Origin: CAVALG01 sp045576295
Lineage (GTDB): Bacteria; Bacillota; Clostridia; Oscillospirales; Acutalibacteraceae
DNA length: 64,000 nt
Direction of reading: 5' to 3'
Assembly: GCA_045576295.1 (NCBI GenBank)
Contig: JAZNGF010000049.1
Coordinates: 1-64,000 of the forward strand
Part shown: positions 52,626-61,409 of the stretch, piece after piece
Layout: every line of letters begins with the position of its first letter
How positions within the stretch are numbered: position 1 is the first letter of the stretch
Notes under the pieces: generated by a model
Told to the model about the DNA's origin: nothing
Database searches by the model: none
Seen by the model: the letters and a program-made list of their open reading frames with translations, nothing else
Position numbers and translations under genes: made by a program

Positions 52626-53156
52626 ATGATGACGGTTATCAAAGGGCAAAAAATCACACTGCGACCCATACAGTATAGTGATACTAATGATATAGTTCGC
52701 TGGAGAAACAAAGATTTTGTTAGAAGCAATTTTGTTTTTCAAGAACTTTTCACCAATGAAATTCACGATAACTGGATGAAAACCAAGGTTGACACGGGTG
52801 AAGTTGTTCAGTTTATCATATCATCTGCCGAAAACGGAAATTCTGTTGGCTCGGTTTTCCTAAGAGATATCGATAAGGTTAACAACAAAGCCGAGTATGG
52901 TATTTTCATTGGCGAAGAAGAGGCTCTTGGCAAAGGTTTTGGGAGCGAAGCGGCCGCTATGATTATAAAATATGCCTTTGAAGAACTTGGCCTTCACAAG
53001 GTGTTTTTAAGAGTATTTGCTCATAATACGCGAGCAATTAAAAGTTATAAAAATGCCGGCTTTGCCGAAGAAGGCTGTTTTAAAGATGATGTTAGAATTA
53101 ACGGCAAATATTACGATATGGTCTTTATGACGATAATTAATGAAAAGGAAAATTAA
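52626..53156 (+). CDS. GNAT acetyltransferase, probable amino-sugar N-acetyltransferase
   Basis: 176 residues, RimJ-like GNAT fold: N-terminal LRPIQYSDTNDIVRWRN, the acetyl-CoA loop EEALGKGFGSEAA (about 100-112), and VFAHNTRAIKSYKNAGF. This subgroup includes sugar N-acetyltransferases such as PseH. Placed between the WecE-like aminotransferase and a glycosyltransferase, it probably acylates the 4-amino sugar, as WecD does in enterobacteria (unrelated at the detailed level). Substrate is inferred from context. Confidence 0.82.
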   Translation: MMTVIKGQKITLRPIQYSDTNDIVRWRNKDFVRSNFVFQELFTNEIHDNWMKTKVDTGEVVQFIISSAENGNSVGSVFLRDIDKVNNKAEYGIFIGEEEALGKGFGSEAAAMIIKYAFEELGLHKVFLRVFAHNTRAIKSYKNAGFAEEGCFKDDVRINGKYYDMVFMTIINEKEN

Positions 53157-53157
53157 C

Positions 53158-54093
53158 ATGAAAAAAGTTTCTTTTGTTATACCCTGCTATCGTTCAGAGA
53201 AAACCTTGCCTTCCGTTATTAACGAAATAGTTGAAACGGTTACAGGAAAGCTCGATTACGAGATAGTTTTGGTTAACGACTGTTCCCCTGACAACACATT
53301 TGATGTTATTAAACAGTTGTGCCAAAACAACCCTAATATCACCGGCATTAACTTCTCGCAAAATTTTGGCCAGCACGCTGCCCTTATGGCCGGAATGCGC
53401 CAAACTTCGGGCGAGGTAGTAGTATGCCTTGATGACGATGGTCAAACCCCGGCAAACGAGGTGTTCAAACTTCTTGATAAACTCGATGAAGGGTACGACA
53501 CCGTTTATGCAAGGTATGGAAACAAAAAACATTCAATGTTAAGAAATTTAGGCAGCAAGGTAAACTCGGTTATGACCGAGCAGATGCTTTCAAAGCCTAA
53601 AAAACTTTTCATTTCAAGTTACTTTGCTGTTAAAAGGTTCATTGTTGATAAAATGCTTGAATACAATAACCCCTTCCCCTACGTTATCGGTCTTGTGCTT
53701 CGCGCCACAAAAAACATAACCAACGTTGATGTGAATCACAGATCGAGAGAGGCAGGCCAATCAGGCTACACATTTAAAAAGTTAATTTCTCTTTGGGTGA
53801 ATGGCTTTACAGCCTTTTCGGTAAAACCGCTCAGAATAGCAACATTCGGCGGTGTAATGGTTGCAATAGCCGGGTTTGCTTTTTTAATTTACACCATTGT
53901 TAACAAAATAATAAACCCTGATGTTTTGCTTGGCTGGAGTTCAATTATGGCTGTTATGCTAATGCTCGGTGGGCTCATTCTGTTAGTTTTGGGAATGATA
54001 GGCGAATATATCGGCAGAATATATATCTGTATGAACCACTCTCCGCAATATGTAATTAAGGAGATAGTAAAAAATGAAGAAAACACTCTCTAA
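53158..54093 (+). CDS. CsbB/ArnC-like membrane glycosyltransferase (GT2)
   Basis: Start at 53158 (MKKVSFVIPCYRSEKT), one base after the GNAT stop. 311 residues: cytoplasmic GT-A domain (about 1-215; VLVNDCSPDN, and the metal-binding LDDDGQTP) and two C-terminal transmembrane helices (about 228-252 and 262-288). This is the polyprenyl-phosphate glycosyltransferase layout that loads a sugar on undecaprenyl phosphate. Likely donor: the amino sugar nucleotide made by the upstream enzymes. Overlaps the following gene by 20 bp. Confidence 0.9.
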   Translation: MKKVSFVIPCYRSEKTLPSVINEIVETVTGKLDYEIVLVNDCSPDNTFDVIKQLCQNNPNITGINFSQNFGQHAALMAGMRQTSGEVVVCLDDDGQTPANEVFKLLDKLDEGYDTVYARYGNKKHSMLRNLGSKVNSVMTEQMLSKPKKLFISSYFAVKRFIVDKMLEYNNPFPYVIGLVLRATKNITNVDVNHRSREAGQSGYTFKKLISLWVNGFTAFSVKPLRIATFGGVMVAIAGFAFLIYTIVNKIINPDVLLGWSSIMAVMLMLGGLILLVLGMIGEYIGRIYICMNHSPQYVIKEIVKNEENTL

Positions 54094-54433
54094 ATTTAAA
54101 CCGTATTTTCTGCTTCACGCTATCCTATTTATGTACTCACTTTCAGCGGTATGTTCAAAAAAAGCTTCTGAATACGAATTCCTTTCACCTCAGTTTTTTA
54201 TGTTTTACGGAATTATGTTGGTAATAATGCTACTTTACGCAGTGTTGTGGCAACAAGTGCTAAAAAAACTACCTTTAACTGTGGCTTTCGCCAACAAGGC
54301 GGTTACCATAATATGGGGAATTATATGGGGTATAGTAGTATTTCACGAAAAAATGATAACCTTGCCGAAAGCTATTGGTGCGATTATTATTATAATTGGC
54401 GTGTTATTGGTGGTGACCGATAAAAATGAATAA
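54074..54433 (+). CDS. Small EamA/SMR-type membrane protein, first of a pair
   Basis: 119 residues, four transmembrane helices (about 10-28, 38-58, 67-88, 94-114). Start at 54074 has a good AAGGAG inside the end of the glycosyltransferase gene. With its overlapping partner it resembles the ArnE-ArnF pair that flips undecaprenyl-phosphate-linked aminoarabinose. It would take the place GtcA has in CsbB-YfhO systems. Individual similarity is weak, as these proteins are short and hydrophobic. Confidence 0.75.
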   Translation: MKKTLSKFKPYFLLHAILFMYSLSAVCSKKASEYEFLSPQFFMFYGIMLVIMLLYAVLWQQVLKKLPLTVAFANKAVTIIWGIIWGIVVFHEKMITLPKAIGAIIIIIGVLLVVTDKNE

Positions 54434-54773
54434 TTGGATTTATGTAGCAATATTTTTATTCTCGGTTCTCGTATCGTCGATATCACAAATATTACTTAAA
54501 AAGAGTGCCGATAAAAAGTGTGATAATGTAATTAAAGAATACCTAAACCCTGTTGTTATAGTTGCGTACTTTATGTTTTTCGCGTCGTCACTTATAACAA
54601 CAATAGCATATAAAGGTGTATCTCTTTCAACCGGCCCATTGCTTGAAGCCACCGGTTATATATGGGTAACATCCTTGGGGGCTATATTCTTAAAAGAAAA
54701 GGTTAATATTAGAAAAATTTTAGGTGTTGCCCTTATCATTGCCGGCATTGTAATAATAAGTGTTTTAGAGTAA
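54426..54773 (+). CDS. Small EamA/SMR-type membrane protein, second of the pair
   Basis: 115 residues, four transmembrane helices, starting 8 bp before the end of its partner gene. Contains SISQILLKKSADKK and, near the end, GAIFLKEKVNIRKILGVALIIAGI, the classical EamA/SMR helix 3-4 signature. Probably forms a heterodimeric flippase with the previous protein. Last gene of the glycosylation cluster; hairpins follow. Confidence 0.78.
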   Translation: MNNWIYVAIFLFSVLVSSISQILLKKSADKKCDNVIKEYLNPVVIVAYFMFFASSLITTIAYKGVSLSTGPLLEATGYIWVTSLGAIFLKEKVNIRKILGVALIIAGIVIISVLE

Positions 54774-54861
54774 CCCAAACAAAAAACACTTTCACCCTTT
54801 TTAAAACATATATGCTTATTATGTGCACGACCTTGCCAAAATCAGGTGGGGTCGTGTATAA

Positions 54862-54899
54862 TTTTGCGCACCGTTTAAAAATAGTGCGCAAAATTTTTA
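54862..54899 (+). terminator. Terminator of the glycosylation cluster
   Basis: Perfect 10-bp stem TTTTGCGCAC/GTGCGCAAAA, 12-nt loop, then TTTTTAT. A second, weaker hairpin (CACGACC/GGTCGTG, 54826-54856) precedes it. Confidence 0.85.
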
Positions 54900-55045
54900 T
54901 TTAAAAAGTTCAATTTCAACAACAACCTGAAAGTATAAATCAATGTGATAACTACATTTTGAATAATATTGCAACCACGTTCTTAAAGAATTTATTAACC
55001 GCCTTTGCAATATTATTTAATAAAAAGATTAGCATAGGTGATTAA

Positions 55046-56098
55046 ATGAATTATTCAGGTTTATATTTTTTAAATGGCACTGCAAACAACCCCATTATGC
55101 TGTTAACAGTTTTGCTAACGCTTTGTGTAGTTTTTGTTAACGGTTGGACTGATGCGCCAAACGCAATTGCAACAAGCGTTTCTACAGGCTGCTTAAATAT
55201 GCGCCGCGCGGTAATTATGAGCGCATTTTTCAATTTTTTAGGCGTTTTTGTTATGGCAAAGATAAACACTTCTGTTTCAGCAACAATCAGTAATATAGCC
55301 GATTTTGAAGGAAATACCGAAAATTCACTTTTGGCACTTTGTGCTGCAATGCTTGCAACTGTTGTTTACAGTGGCACTGCATCATATTTCGGAATCCCAA
55401 CAAGCGAAAGCCACAGCCTTATTGCAGGGCTTGCAGGGGCTGCACTCGCAATAAAAAACAGTTTCGCCTGCATAAATCTAAACGAATGGTTAAAGGTGGT
55501 TTACGGGCTTATTTTAAGCCTTGCACTCGGTTTCGCTTTGGGGCTTATAACAAGCAAATTAACCAACCAGATTTTATCTGTTATAAATAAAAACAAAGCC
55601 AACGACTTCTTCACAAAAGCACAAATTTTCGGTGCGGCTGCTATGAGCTTTATGCACGGCGCACAAGATGGGCAAAAGTTTATAGGAGTGCTTTTTTTAA
55701 GTTCAGCACTTTCCTTAGGGCAAACTACCGTTAATATTACTGAAACGCCGTTGTGGATAATGCTTCTTTGCAGCACTGTTATGGCACTTGGAACCGGAGT
55801 TGGCGGCGGGAAAATAATTAAAAAAATAGGTAGTGATATGGTTAAAATAGAAAAGCACCAAGGTTTCTCAGCCGACCTTGGCGCTGCAGTTTGCCTGCTT
55901 ATTTCAAGTTTATCGGGGTTCCCTGTTTCAACAACCCACACTAAAACCGCCGCCATAATGGGTGCAGGTGCCGCCGCAAATTTTGCAACATTAAACCTAA
56001 AAGTAGTTAAAGAGATGCTGCTTGCCTGGGTTCTCACCTTCCCGGGGTGCGGGATTTTTAGCTTTATTTTTACTAAATTATTTACACTTATCTTTTAA
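55046..56098 (+). CDS. PiT-family inorganic phosphate transporter
   Basis: 350 residues, about ten transmembrane helices in two inverted halves. Each half has the PiT signature: GWTDAPNAIATSV near the N-terminus and GFPVSTTHTKTAAIMG near the C-terminus (the second has a looser form of the P1 motif). Transports phosphate with a cation. No PhoU-like gene is adjacent. Its stop overlaps that of the convergent sigK by 3 bp. Confidence 0.93.
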   Translation: MNYSGLYFLNGTANNPIMLLTVLLTLCVVFVNGWTDAPNAIATSVSTGCLNMRRAVIMSAFFNFLGVFVMAKINTSVSATISNIADFEGNTENSLLALCAAMLATVVYSGTASYFGIPTSESHSLIAGLAGAALAIKNSFACINLNEWLKVVYGLILSLALGFALGLITSKLTNQILSVINKNKANDFFTKAQIFGAAAMSFMHGAQDGQKFIGVLFLSSALSLGQTTVNITETPLWIMLLCSTVMALGTGVGGGKIIKKIGSDMVKIEKHQGFSADLGAAVCLLISSLSGFPVSTTHTKTAAIMGAGAAANFATLNLKVVKEMLLAWVLTFPGCGIFSFIFTKLFTLIF

Positions 56099-56787
56099 CT
56101 GCCACCGTTTTCTAAACGTTCACGCAGTTTGCCTAATGCCTTCTTTTCAATTCTTGATACATAAGAGCGCGAAATCCCAAGAAGCCGCGCAACCTCGCGT
56201 TGCGGCAATTCCGAATGCTCCTCAATGCCATAGCGCATGCTTATAATAAGCCTTTCGCGTTCATCAAGGCAGGTGAAAAGTAGTTCTCTTAATTTTTCAT
56301 AGTAAACCTTATTTTCAACATCGTGTTCAATATCTTGATTATCAGCAATAATATCAAGAAGCGTTAAAGAATTCCCCTCTTTATCAACGTCTATTGGGTC
56401 GCTTATATAAACATCCTGAGCCGTTTTCTTAAGGTTTCTAAAGTGCATAAGCACCTCGTTTTCAATGCAGCGTGAAGCATATGTTGCAAGCTTTATTCCC
56501 TTTTCGCTTCTAAATGATGATATCCCTTTTATTAAGCCTATTGTCCCAATAGATATTAAGTCCTCTTGGCTTGAATTAGTGTTGTAATACTTTTTTATAA
56601 CATGGGCCACTAATCGCAAATTGTGTTCAATAAGTTTTTTTCTTGCCTTATCATCTCCGTTTTCCATTAAGGTGATAAGGTGCGCTTCCTCCTCTGGCGG
56701 CAACGCCTTTGGGAACGAACCGGCGCTTGTTACGTGAAGCGCAAAATAAAGAATGTTTGATATTATGTTAAACAGCATTTCAAGCAT
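56095..56787 (-). CDS. sigK: Sporulation sigma factor SigK
   Basis: Start at 56787 (MLEMLFNIISNILYF) after AAGGGGGC. 230 residues: hydrophobic pro-sequence (about 1-20) removed by SpoIVFB in known systems, region 2 (LIEHNLRLVAHVIKKY, DLISIGTIGLIKGISSF, YASRCIENEVLMHFR) and region 4 (LPQREVARLLGISRSYVSRIEKKA). SigK directs late mother-cell gene expression. The gene is continuous, not split by a skin element as in B. subtilis. It indicates an endospore-forming ancestry. Confidence 0.92.
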   Translation of the reverse strand: MLEMLFNIISNILYFALHVTSAGSFPKALPPEEEAHLITLMENGDDKARKKLIEHNLRLVAHVIKKYYNTNSSQEDLISIGTIGLIKGISSFRSEKGIKLATYASRCIENEVLMHFRNLKKTAQDVYISDPIDVDKEGNSLTLLDIIADNQDIEHDVENKVYYEKLRELLFTCLDERERLIISMRYGIEEHSELPQREVARLLGISRSYVSRIEKKALGKLRERLENGGS

Positions 56788-56865
56788 AAGTTTTGCCCCC
56801 TTCTTAACAAAAGGTATGCTGAAAAAATTTATGTTTTGCAAGTCCAACTAAAACTCCTAAAAATA

Positions 56866-56894
56866 TTGAACCAAGCGGCTGTGTGTGATATAAT
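56866..56894 (+). promoter_or_regulatory. mnmE promoter
   Basis: TTGAAC (56866-56871), 17 bp, TATAAT (56889-56894). Confidence 0.78.
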
Positions 56895-56934
56895 ATAAAA
56901 ATACATTGCGAAAATAATTTTGGAGTGAACAAAA

Positions 56935-58302
56935 ATGGCAGGCAAAACAATAACAGCCATATCAACAGCCGAAGGTGCTGCGGGCCTTGGTGTTATCAGA
57001 ATAAGCGGAGATGAAGCCATAGCAATTGCCGACAGTGTTTTTAAATCTGTTTCGGGTAAACAACTATCTGAAATTAAGGGCTACACTGCCCTTTTCGGGC
57101 ACGTGTATTCAGGCGATAACATTCTTGATGAAGCTGTTGCACTGCTCTTTAAAGCCCCTAAAAGCTACACAGGCGAAGATGTTGTTGAATTTTCGGTTCA
57201 CGGCGGCGCATACATACAGCGCCAATTAGTTCGCGAGGTTTTAAAAAACGGCGCATACCCTGCAGAAAACGGCGAATTCACTAAACGAGCATTCTTAAAC
57301 GGCAAACTTGATTTAGCGCAGGCTGAAAGTGTTAACGCAATTATTAGCGCGGGCGGCGAGCAAATGCTCAAGGCTGCTATAAACGCAAAAGACGGCGCTG
57401 TTTCCAAAAAAATCTCATCTATTCGCGATGAAATTTTGTCGGCCGCCGCTTGCGTTGCAGCCTTTTCAGATTACCCCGATGAAGAGCCCGAATTCAGCGG
57501 AATCGACCGCCTGCCGAGCATGCTTACAAGTGTTACTAACGAATTAGTAGAACTACTTAACGATTACGACACCGGGCGAATACTCAGAACCGGGGTTAAC
57601 ACCGTTATTGTGGGCAAGCCAAACGTTGGCAAATCAACCCTTATGAACCTGCTTGTGGGCGATGAACGCTCAATCGTAACCGATATATCGGGCACCACTC
57701 GCGACGTTATTGAAGAAGATGTTAATTTAGGCGGTGTGCGGCTGCATTTATCCGATACCGCAGGCATCACCGACACCGATGATGTAATTGAAAAAATCGG
57801 CGTTGACCGCTCTTTACAGCGCCTTAAAAGTGCCGATTTAATTTTGGCGGTGTTTGATTCTTCAAAACCACTTAATGAATACGACCACAGCGTTATTAAC
57901 GAAATTATAGATAAAAAGGCTTTAGTTGTGCTTAATAAATCCGATTTAAAGCAAGAAACAACTGCCGACTTTTTTGAATCACGCGGCCTTCGCTGTGTTG
58001 TTATTTCTGCAAAGAATTCTTGCGGCAAGCAAGAACTTATTGATGCCGTTAAAGAAACGGTTATTACCCACAATTTAACCGAAAACAGCGTTGTGCTTTC
58101 GTCAGAACGGCAAAGAAATTGCGCCGAACGCGCACTGAATTCGGTTAGTGAAGCTTTGCATGTTATAAATTCCGGTTTTACCATTGATGCGGCATCGGTT
58201 TGTATCGACGAAGCCTTGTCGGCACTTTATGAACTAACGGGTGAACGCGTTACCGAAGCCGTTGCAAACGAAGTGTTTAAAAATTTTTGTGTTGGGAAGT
58301 AA
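56935..58302 (+). CDS. mnmE: tRNA modification GTPase MnmE
   Basis: With MnmG, MnmE installs the 5-carboxymethylaminomethyl group on wobble U34. 455 residues: folate-binding N-domain (about 1-118), helical domain, inserted G domain (about 215-370) with GKPNVGKST, DTAGI, NKSD, and the C-terminal CVGK whose cysteine is catalytic in the family. Preceded by its own promoter and 9 bp from mnmG. Confidence 0.96.
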   Translation: MAGKTITAISTAEGAAGLGVIRISGDEAIAIADSVFKSVSGKQLSEIKGYTALFGHVYSGDNILDEAVALLFKAPKSYTGEDVVEFSVHGGAYIQRQLVREVLKNGAYPAENGEFTKRAFLNGKLDLAQAESVNAIISAGGEQMLKAAINAKDGAVSKKISSIRDEILSAAACVAAFSDYPDEEPEFSGIDRLPSMLTSVTNELVELLNDYDTGRILRTGVNTVIVGKPNVGKSTLMNLLVGDERSIVTDISGTTRDVIEEDVNLGGVRLHLSDTAGITDTDDVIEKIGVDRSLQRLKSADLILAVFDSSKPLNEYDHSVINEIIDKKALVVLNKSDLKQETTADFFESRGLRCVVISAKNSCGKQELIDAVKETVITHNLTENSVVLSSERQRNCAERALNSVSEALHVINSGFTIDAASVCIDEALSALYELTGERVTEAVANEVFKNFCVGK

Positions 58303-58311
58303 GCATAAGAT

Positions 58312-60189
58312 ATGACATATTTAGCAGATAATTATGATGTTGTGGTTATAGGCGCGGGGCACGCAGGCATTGAAGCCGCCCTATCCTCTGCAAGAATGGG
58401 CTGCAAAACCGCCATTTTCACAATTAATATGGACTGGGTTGGCAATATGCCCTGCAACCCCTCAATCGGCGGAACTGCAAAAGGCCACCTTGTTCGCGAA
58501 ATTGATGCGCTTGGCGGCGAAATGGGCAAAGCGGCCGATAAAAACACCCTGCAAAGCAGAATGCTCAACCGCGGAAAAGGCCCTGCTGTTCATTCGCTTC
58601 GCGCCCAGATTGACAGGCGAAATTACAGTGCCTATATGAAGCACACCCTTGAACTGCAAGAAAACCTTCACCTGCGCCAGGCAGAGGTTGTTGATTTATG
58701 GCAAGGCGAAGATGAGCTGTGGCATTTAAGCACTATGCTAAAAGCCGAATACACATCTAAAACCGTTATAATTGCAAGCGGCACATTTTTAAAAGGGCGA
58801 ATTTTCGTTGGCGATGTTAACTATGAAGGCGGCCCCGACGGCACCTTTGCCGCAACCAAATTATCAAGCGCGCTGCTAAAATTAAACATCCCACTTAGAA
58901 GATTTAAAACAGGAACCCCTGCAAGGGTTTTAAAAAGCAGTATTGATTTTTCGGGCCTTGAAGAGCAACCAGGCGATGACGAGATATTCCCCTTCAGCTA
59001 TTCAACCAACCCCGAAGAAATAAGCAACAAGGTTGTTTGCCATATTTCCTACACTAACGATAACACTAAAGAGGTTATTCTTGCAAACCTTAGCAAGTCG
59101 CCGTTATATTCAGGCGTTATTGAGGGTGTGGGACCGAGGTACTGCCCCAGTTTAGAAGATAAAATTGTGCGCTTCCCCGATAAGCAAAGGCACCAGCTCT
59201 TTATTGAACCCTGCGGAGAAGACACCGAAGAAATGTACCTTCAAGGAATGTCGAGCTCACTGCCTGAAGAGGTTCAGGTTAAGTTCTATAAAACAATTAA
59301 GGGGCTCGAAAATGTTCAAATAATGCGAACGGCATACGCTATTGAATATGATTGTGTTGACCCAACGGCGCTTAAACCATCGCTCGAATTTAAAGAAATA
59401 CCTGGGCTTTTTGGTGCAGGCCAATTTAACGGGTCATCGGGCTATGAAGAGGCGGCTGCCCAAGGCCTTGTTGCAGGCGTTAATGCCGCAAGGTTAGTTT
59501 TAGGTAAAGAGCCAATGATACTTGACCGTTCAACCTCATACACAGGCACTCTTATTGACGATTTGGTTACAAAGGGTTGCTCTGACCCTTATCGTATGAT
59601 GACCTCGCGCAGTGAATACCGCCTTGTTTTCAGGCAAGATAACGCCGATGAACGCCTTATGCACTACGGGCGCGAAAACGGGCTTATTGATGATGAAACT
59701 TGGGATAAGTTTAATAAAAGAGTTGCAGAGAAGGAAGCCGAAATTAAAAGGCTTGAAAGTACCTTCCTCCCCCCGAGTGAAGAACTAAACGCACTACTCG
59801 ATGAGCGCGGAACAACCCGCGTTACAACAGGAACGCGCCTTGCCGATTTAATTCGCCGCCCCGAAATTGATTACAACTGCCTTGCCGCATTCGACAGCGT
59901 TAGGCCTGAGCTTTCGGCTATGGTTAGCGAAAAGGTTGAGATTGAGATTAAATACAGCGGCTACATAAAAAAGCAGCTTGCACAAATTGCCGAAACAAAG
60001 CGGCTTGAATCAAAACTCATAAGCGAAGATTTCAATTACGACGAAGTGTATGGATTGCGCCTTGAAGCGGCCGAAAAGCTTAAGAAAATAAAGCCACGAA
60101 GCATCGGCCAAGCATCAAGAATATCGGGTGTTAGCCCTGCAGATATTTCAGTTTTACTTGTACACCTTGAAAAGCAAGGAAAAATGTGA
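58312..60189 (+). CDS. mnmG: tRNA uridine-5-carboxymethylaminomethyl enzyme MnmG
   Basis: 625-residue FAD enzyme, partner of MnmE. N-terminal FAD loop VVVIGAGHAGIEAALSSARMG, family signature GPRYCPSLEDKIVRFPDK.H, SGYEEAAAQGLVAGVNAAR near residue 380, and the C-terminal helical domain that contacts MnmE and tRNA (ISGVSPADISVLLVHL). Full length. Immediately follows mnmE in an operon. Confidence 0.97.
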   Translation: MTYLADNYDVVVIGAGHAGIEAALSSARMGCKTAIFTINMDWVGNMPCNPSIGGTAKGHLVREIDALGGEMGKAADKNTLQSRMLNRGKGPAVHSLRAQIDRRNYSAYMKHTLELQENLHLRQAEVVDLWQGEDELWHLSTMLKAEYTSKTVIIASGTFLKGRIFVGDVNYEGGPDGTFAATKLSSALLKLNIPLRRFKTGTPARVLKSSIDFSGLEEQPGDDEIFPFSYSTNPEEISNKVVCHISYTNDNTKEVILANLSKSPLYSGVIEGVGPRYCPSLEDKIVRFPDKQRHQLFIEPCGEDTEEMYLQGMSSSLPEEVQVKFYKTIKGLENVQIMRTAYAIEYDCVDPTALKPSLEFKEIPGLFGAGQFNGSSGYEEAAAQGLVAGVNAARLVLGKEPMILDRSTSYTGTLIDDLVTKGCSDPYRMMTSRSEYRLVFRQDNADERLMHYGRENGLIDDETWDKFNKRVAEKEAEIKRLESTFLPPSEELNALLDERGTTRVTTGTRLADLIRRPEIDYNCLAAFDSVRPELSAMVSEKVEIEIKYSGYIKKQLAQIAETKRLESKLISEDFNYDEVYGLRLEAAEKLKKIKPRSIGQASRISGVSPADISVLLVHLEKQGKM

Positions 60190-60273
60190 TATTATTCTTT
60201 ATGTGTTTTAAAAGCAAATTTATATTATGCCGCAGCTAAAAATTGAGCTTAACGGCAGATAGGAGATATATTT

Positions 60274-61008
60274 ATGTCAGGACATTCAAAGTGGAACAAC
60301 ATTAAAAGAAAAAAGGAAAAAACCGACGCTAAACGCGCCAAAATATTCACACGTATAGGCCGCGAACTTGCAATGGCCGTTAAATCGGGCGGCGGAGCTG
60401 ATCCTGCAGTTAACTCAAAACTTCGCGATGTTATCTCAAAAGCAAAGGCTAACAACGTGCCGAACGATAACATTGAAAGAATTATTAAAAAGGCAGCTGG
60501 CGATTCAAACAACGCAAACTATGAAGAAATAATCTACGAAGGCTACGGCCCTTGCGGAGTTGCCGTTGTTGTTGAAGCCTTTACCGACAACCGCAATAGA
60601 ACAGCAGGCGATGTTCGCCATTATTTTGATAAATTCGGCGGAAATATGGGCCAACCCGGTTCGGTTATGTTTATGTTCGAACGCAAGGGTGTTATCGCGA
60701 TTGAAGGCGAAGGTTTATCGGAAGACACTGTTATGGAAGATGCTCTTGAAGCGGGCGCTGATGACTTCTCGTTCGACGGTGAAGTGTTTGAAATCTCAAC
60801 CGACCCGAACAATTTTGATGCTGTTTGCGCCGCACTCAAAAGTAAGGGTTACGAATTCTTAAGCAACGAAGTTGCTTACATTCCTGCAACTATGTCGGCA
60901 ATTGATGACCCTGAACTGTGCGAAAAGATGACCAAAATGCTTGATATGTTTGAAGATAACGACGATATTCAGGCAGTTTGGACAAACTGGGACAATAAAG
61001 ACGAATAA
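60274..61008 (+). CDS. YebC/PmpR-family regulatory protein
   Basis: 244 residues starting MSGHSKWNNIKRKKEKTDAKR, the conserved opening of the TACO1/YebC family; further signatures GYGPCGVAVVVEAFTDNRNRT and FDGEVFEI. Members act as transcription regulators or, as shown more recently, help ribosomes at proline-rich stretches. Full length. 84 bp after mnmG with AGGAGAT as ribosome site. Confidence 0.93.
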   Translation: MSGHSKWNNIKRKKEKTDAKRAKIFTRIGRELAMAVKSGGGADPAVNSKLRDVISKAKANNVPNDNIERIIKKAAGDSNNANYEEIIYEGYGPCGVAVVVEAFTDNRNRTAGDVRHYFDKFGGNMGQPGSVMFMFERKGVIAIEGEGLSEDTVMEDALEAGADDFSFDGEVFEISTDPNNFDAVCAALKSKGYEFLSNEVAYIPATMSAIDDPELCEKMTKMLDMFEDNDDIQAVWTNWDNKDE

Positions 61009-61078
61009 CCTAAACCTTAATTATTCCGCAAAATCTCCAAAATTATACACTCAAACCATAATAATTTTTTAATTTCAC

Positions 61079-61106
61079 TTGCATTTTTTAATGTTTGTGA
61101 TATACT
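61079..61106 (+). promoter_or_regulatory. Ferredoxin promoter
   Basis: TTGCAT (61079-61084), 16 bp, TATACT (61101-61106). Confidence 0.65.
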
Positions 61107-61140
61107 TATTAAATGAGTAAAGGCCATGGAGGTGAAAGTA

Positions 61141-61308
61141 ATGGCTTACAAGATCAGTGATGCTTGCATTTCATGCGGTGCTTGCGCTTCAGGCTGCCCT
61201 GTTGATGCAATCGTTGAAGGCGATACTCAATTCGAAATCAACGCTGATACATGCATTTCATGCGGTGCTTGCGCTTCAGGTTGCCCTGTTGATGCAATTT
61301 CTGAATAA
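61141..61308 (+). CDS. 2[4Fe-4S] clostridial ferredoxin
   Basis: Start at 61141 (MAYKISDACISCG) after TGGAGGTG. 55 residues with two identical cluster motifs, CISCGACASGCPVDAI, each giving CxxCxxCxxxCP. Carries low-potential electrons for fermentative and biosynthetic enzymes. The two halves are almost identical in DNA, far closer than needed for protein symmetry. Monocistronic, followed by a strong terminator. Confidence 0.97.
   Translation: MAYKISDACISCGACASGCPVDAIVEGDTQFEINADTCISCGACASGCPVDAISE
61165..61298 (+). repeat. 47-bp direct repeat inside the ferredoxin gene
   Basis: 61165-61211 and 61252-61298 differ at one base (silent, GGC/GGT), 87 bp apart. Confidence 0.95.
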
Positions 61309-61322
61309 TTAATTTTAAAGGC

Positions 61323-61353
61323 AAATCGGCGGTGTTATCACCGCCGATTTTCT
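61323..61353 (+). terminator. Ferredoxin terminator
   Basis: Perfect 12-bp stem AAATCGGCGGTG/CACCGCCGATTT, 4-nt loop, T-rich tail. Confidence 0.92.
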
Positions 61354-61366
61354 TTATTTATTATGC

Positions 61367-61404
61367 AAAAAAAGGTTTGGTAATTGTTTGCCAAACCTTT
61401 TTTA
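61367..61404 (-). terminator. purB terminator (usable on both strands)
   Basis: Stem AAAAAAAGGTTTGG/CCAAACCTTTTTT with a 10-nt loop, right after the purB stop on the minus strand. Confidence 0.88.
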
Positions 61405-61409
61405 TTTAA

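Noticed and set aside
54826..54856. GC-rich hairpin as a possible small RNA
   Set aside because: Short stem with a loose loop; no promoter of its own, better read as part of a terminator region.
55501..56037. 178-codon antisense frame over the phosphate transporter
   Set aside because: Opposite a conserved membrane protein gene, no ribosome site, no recognisable features.
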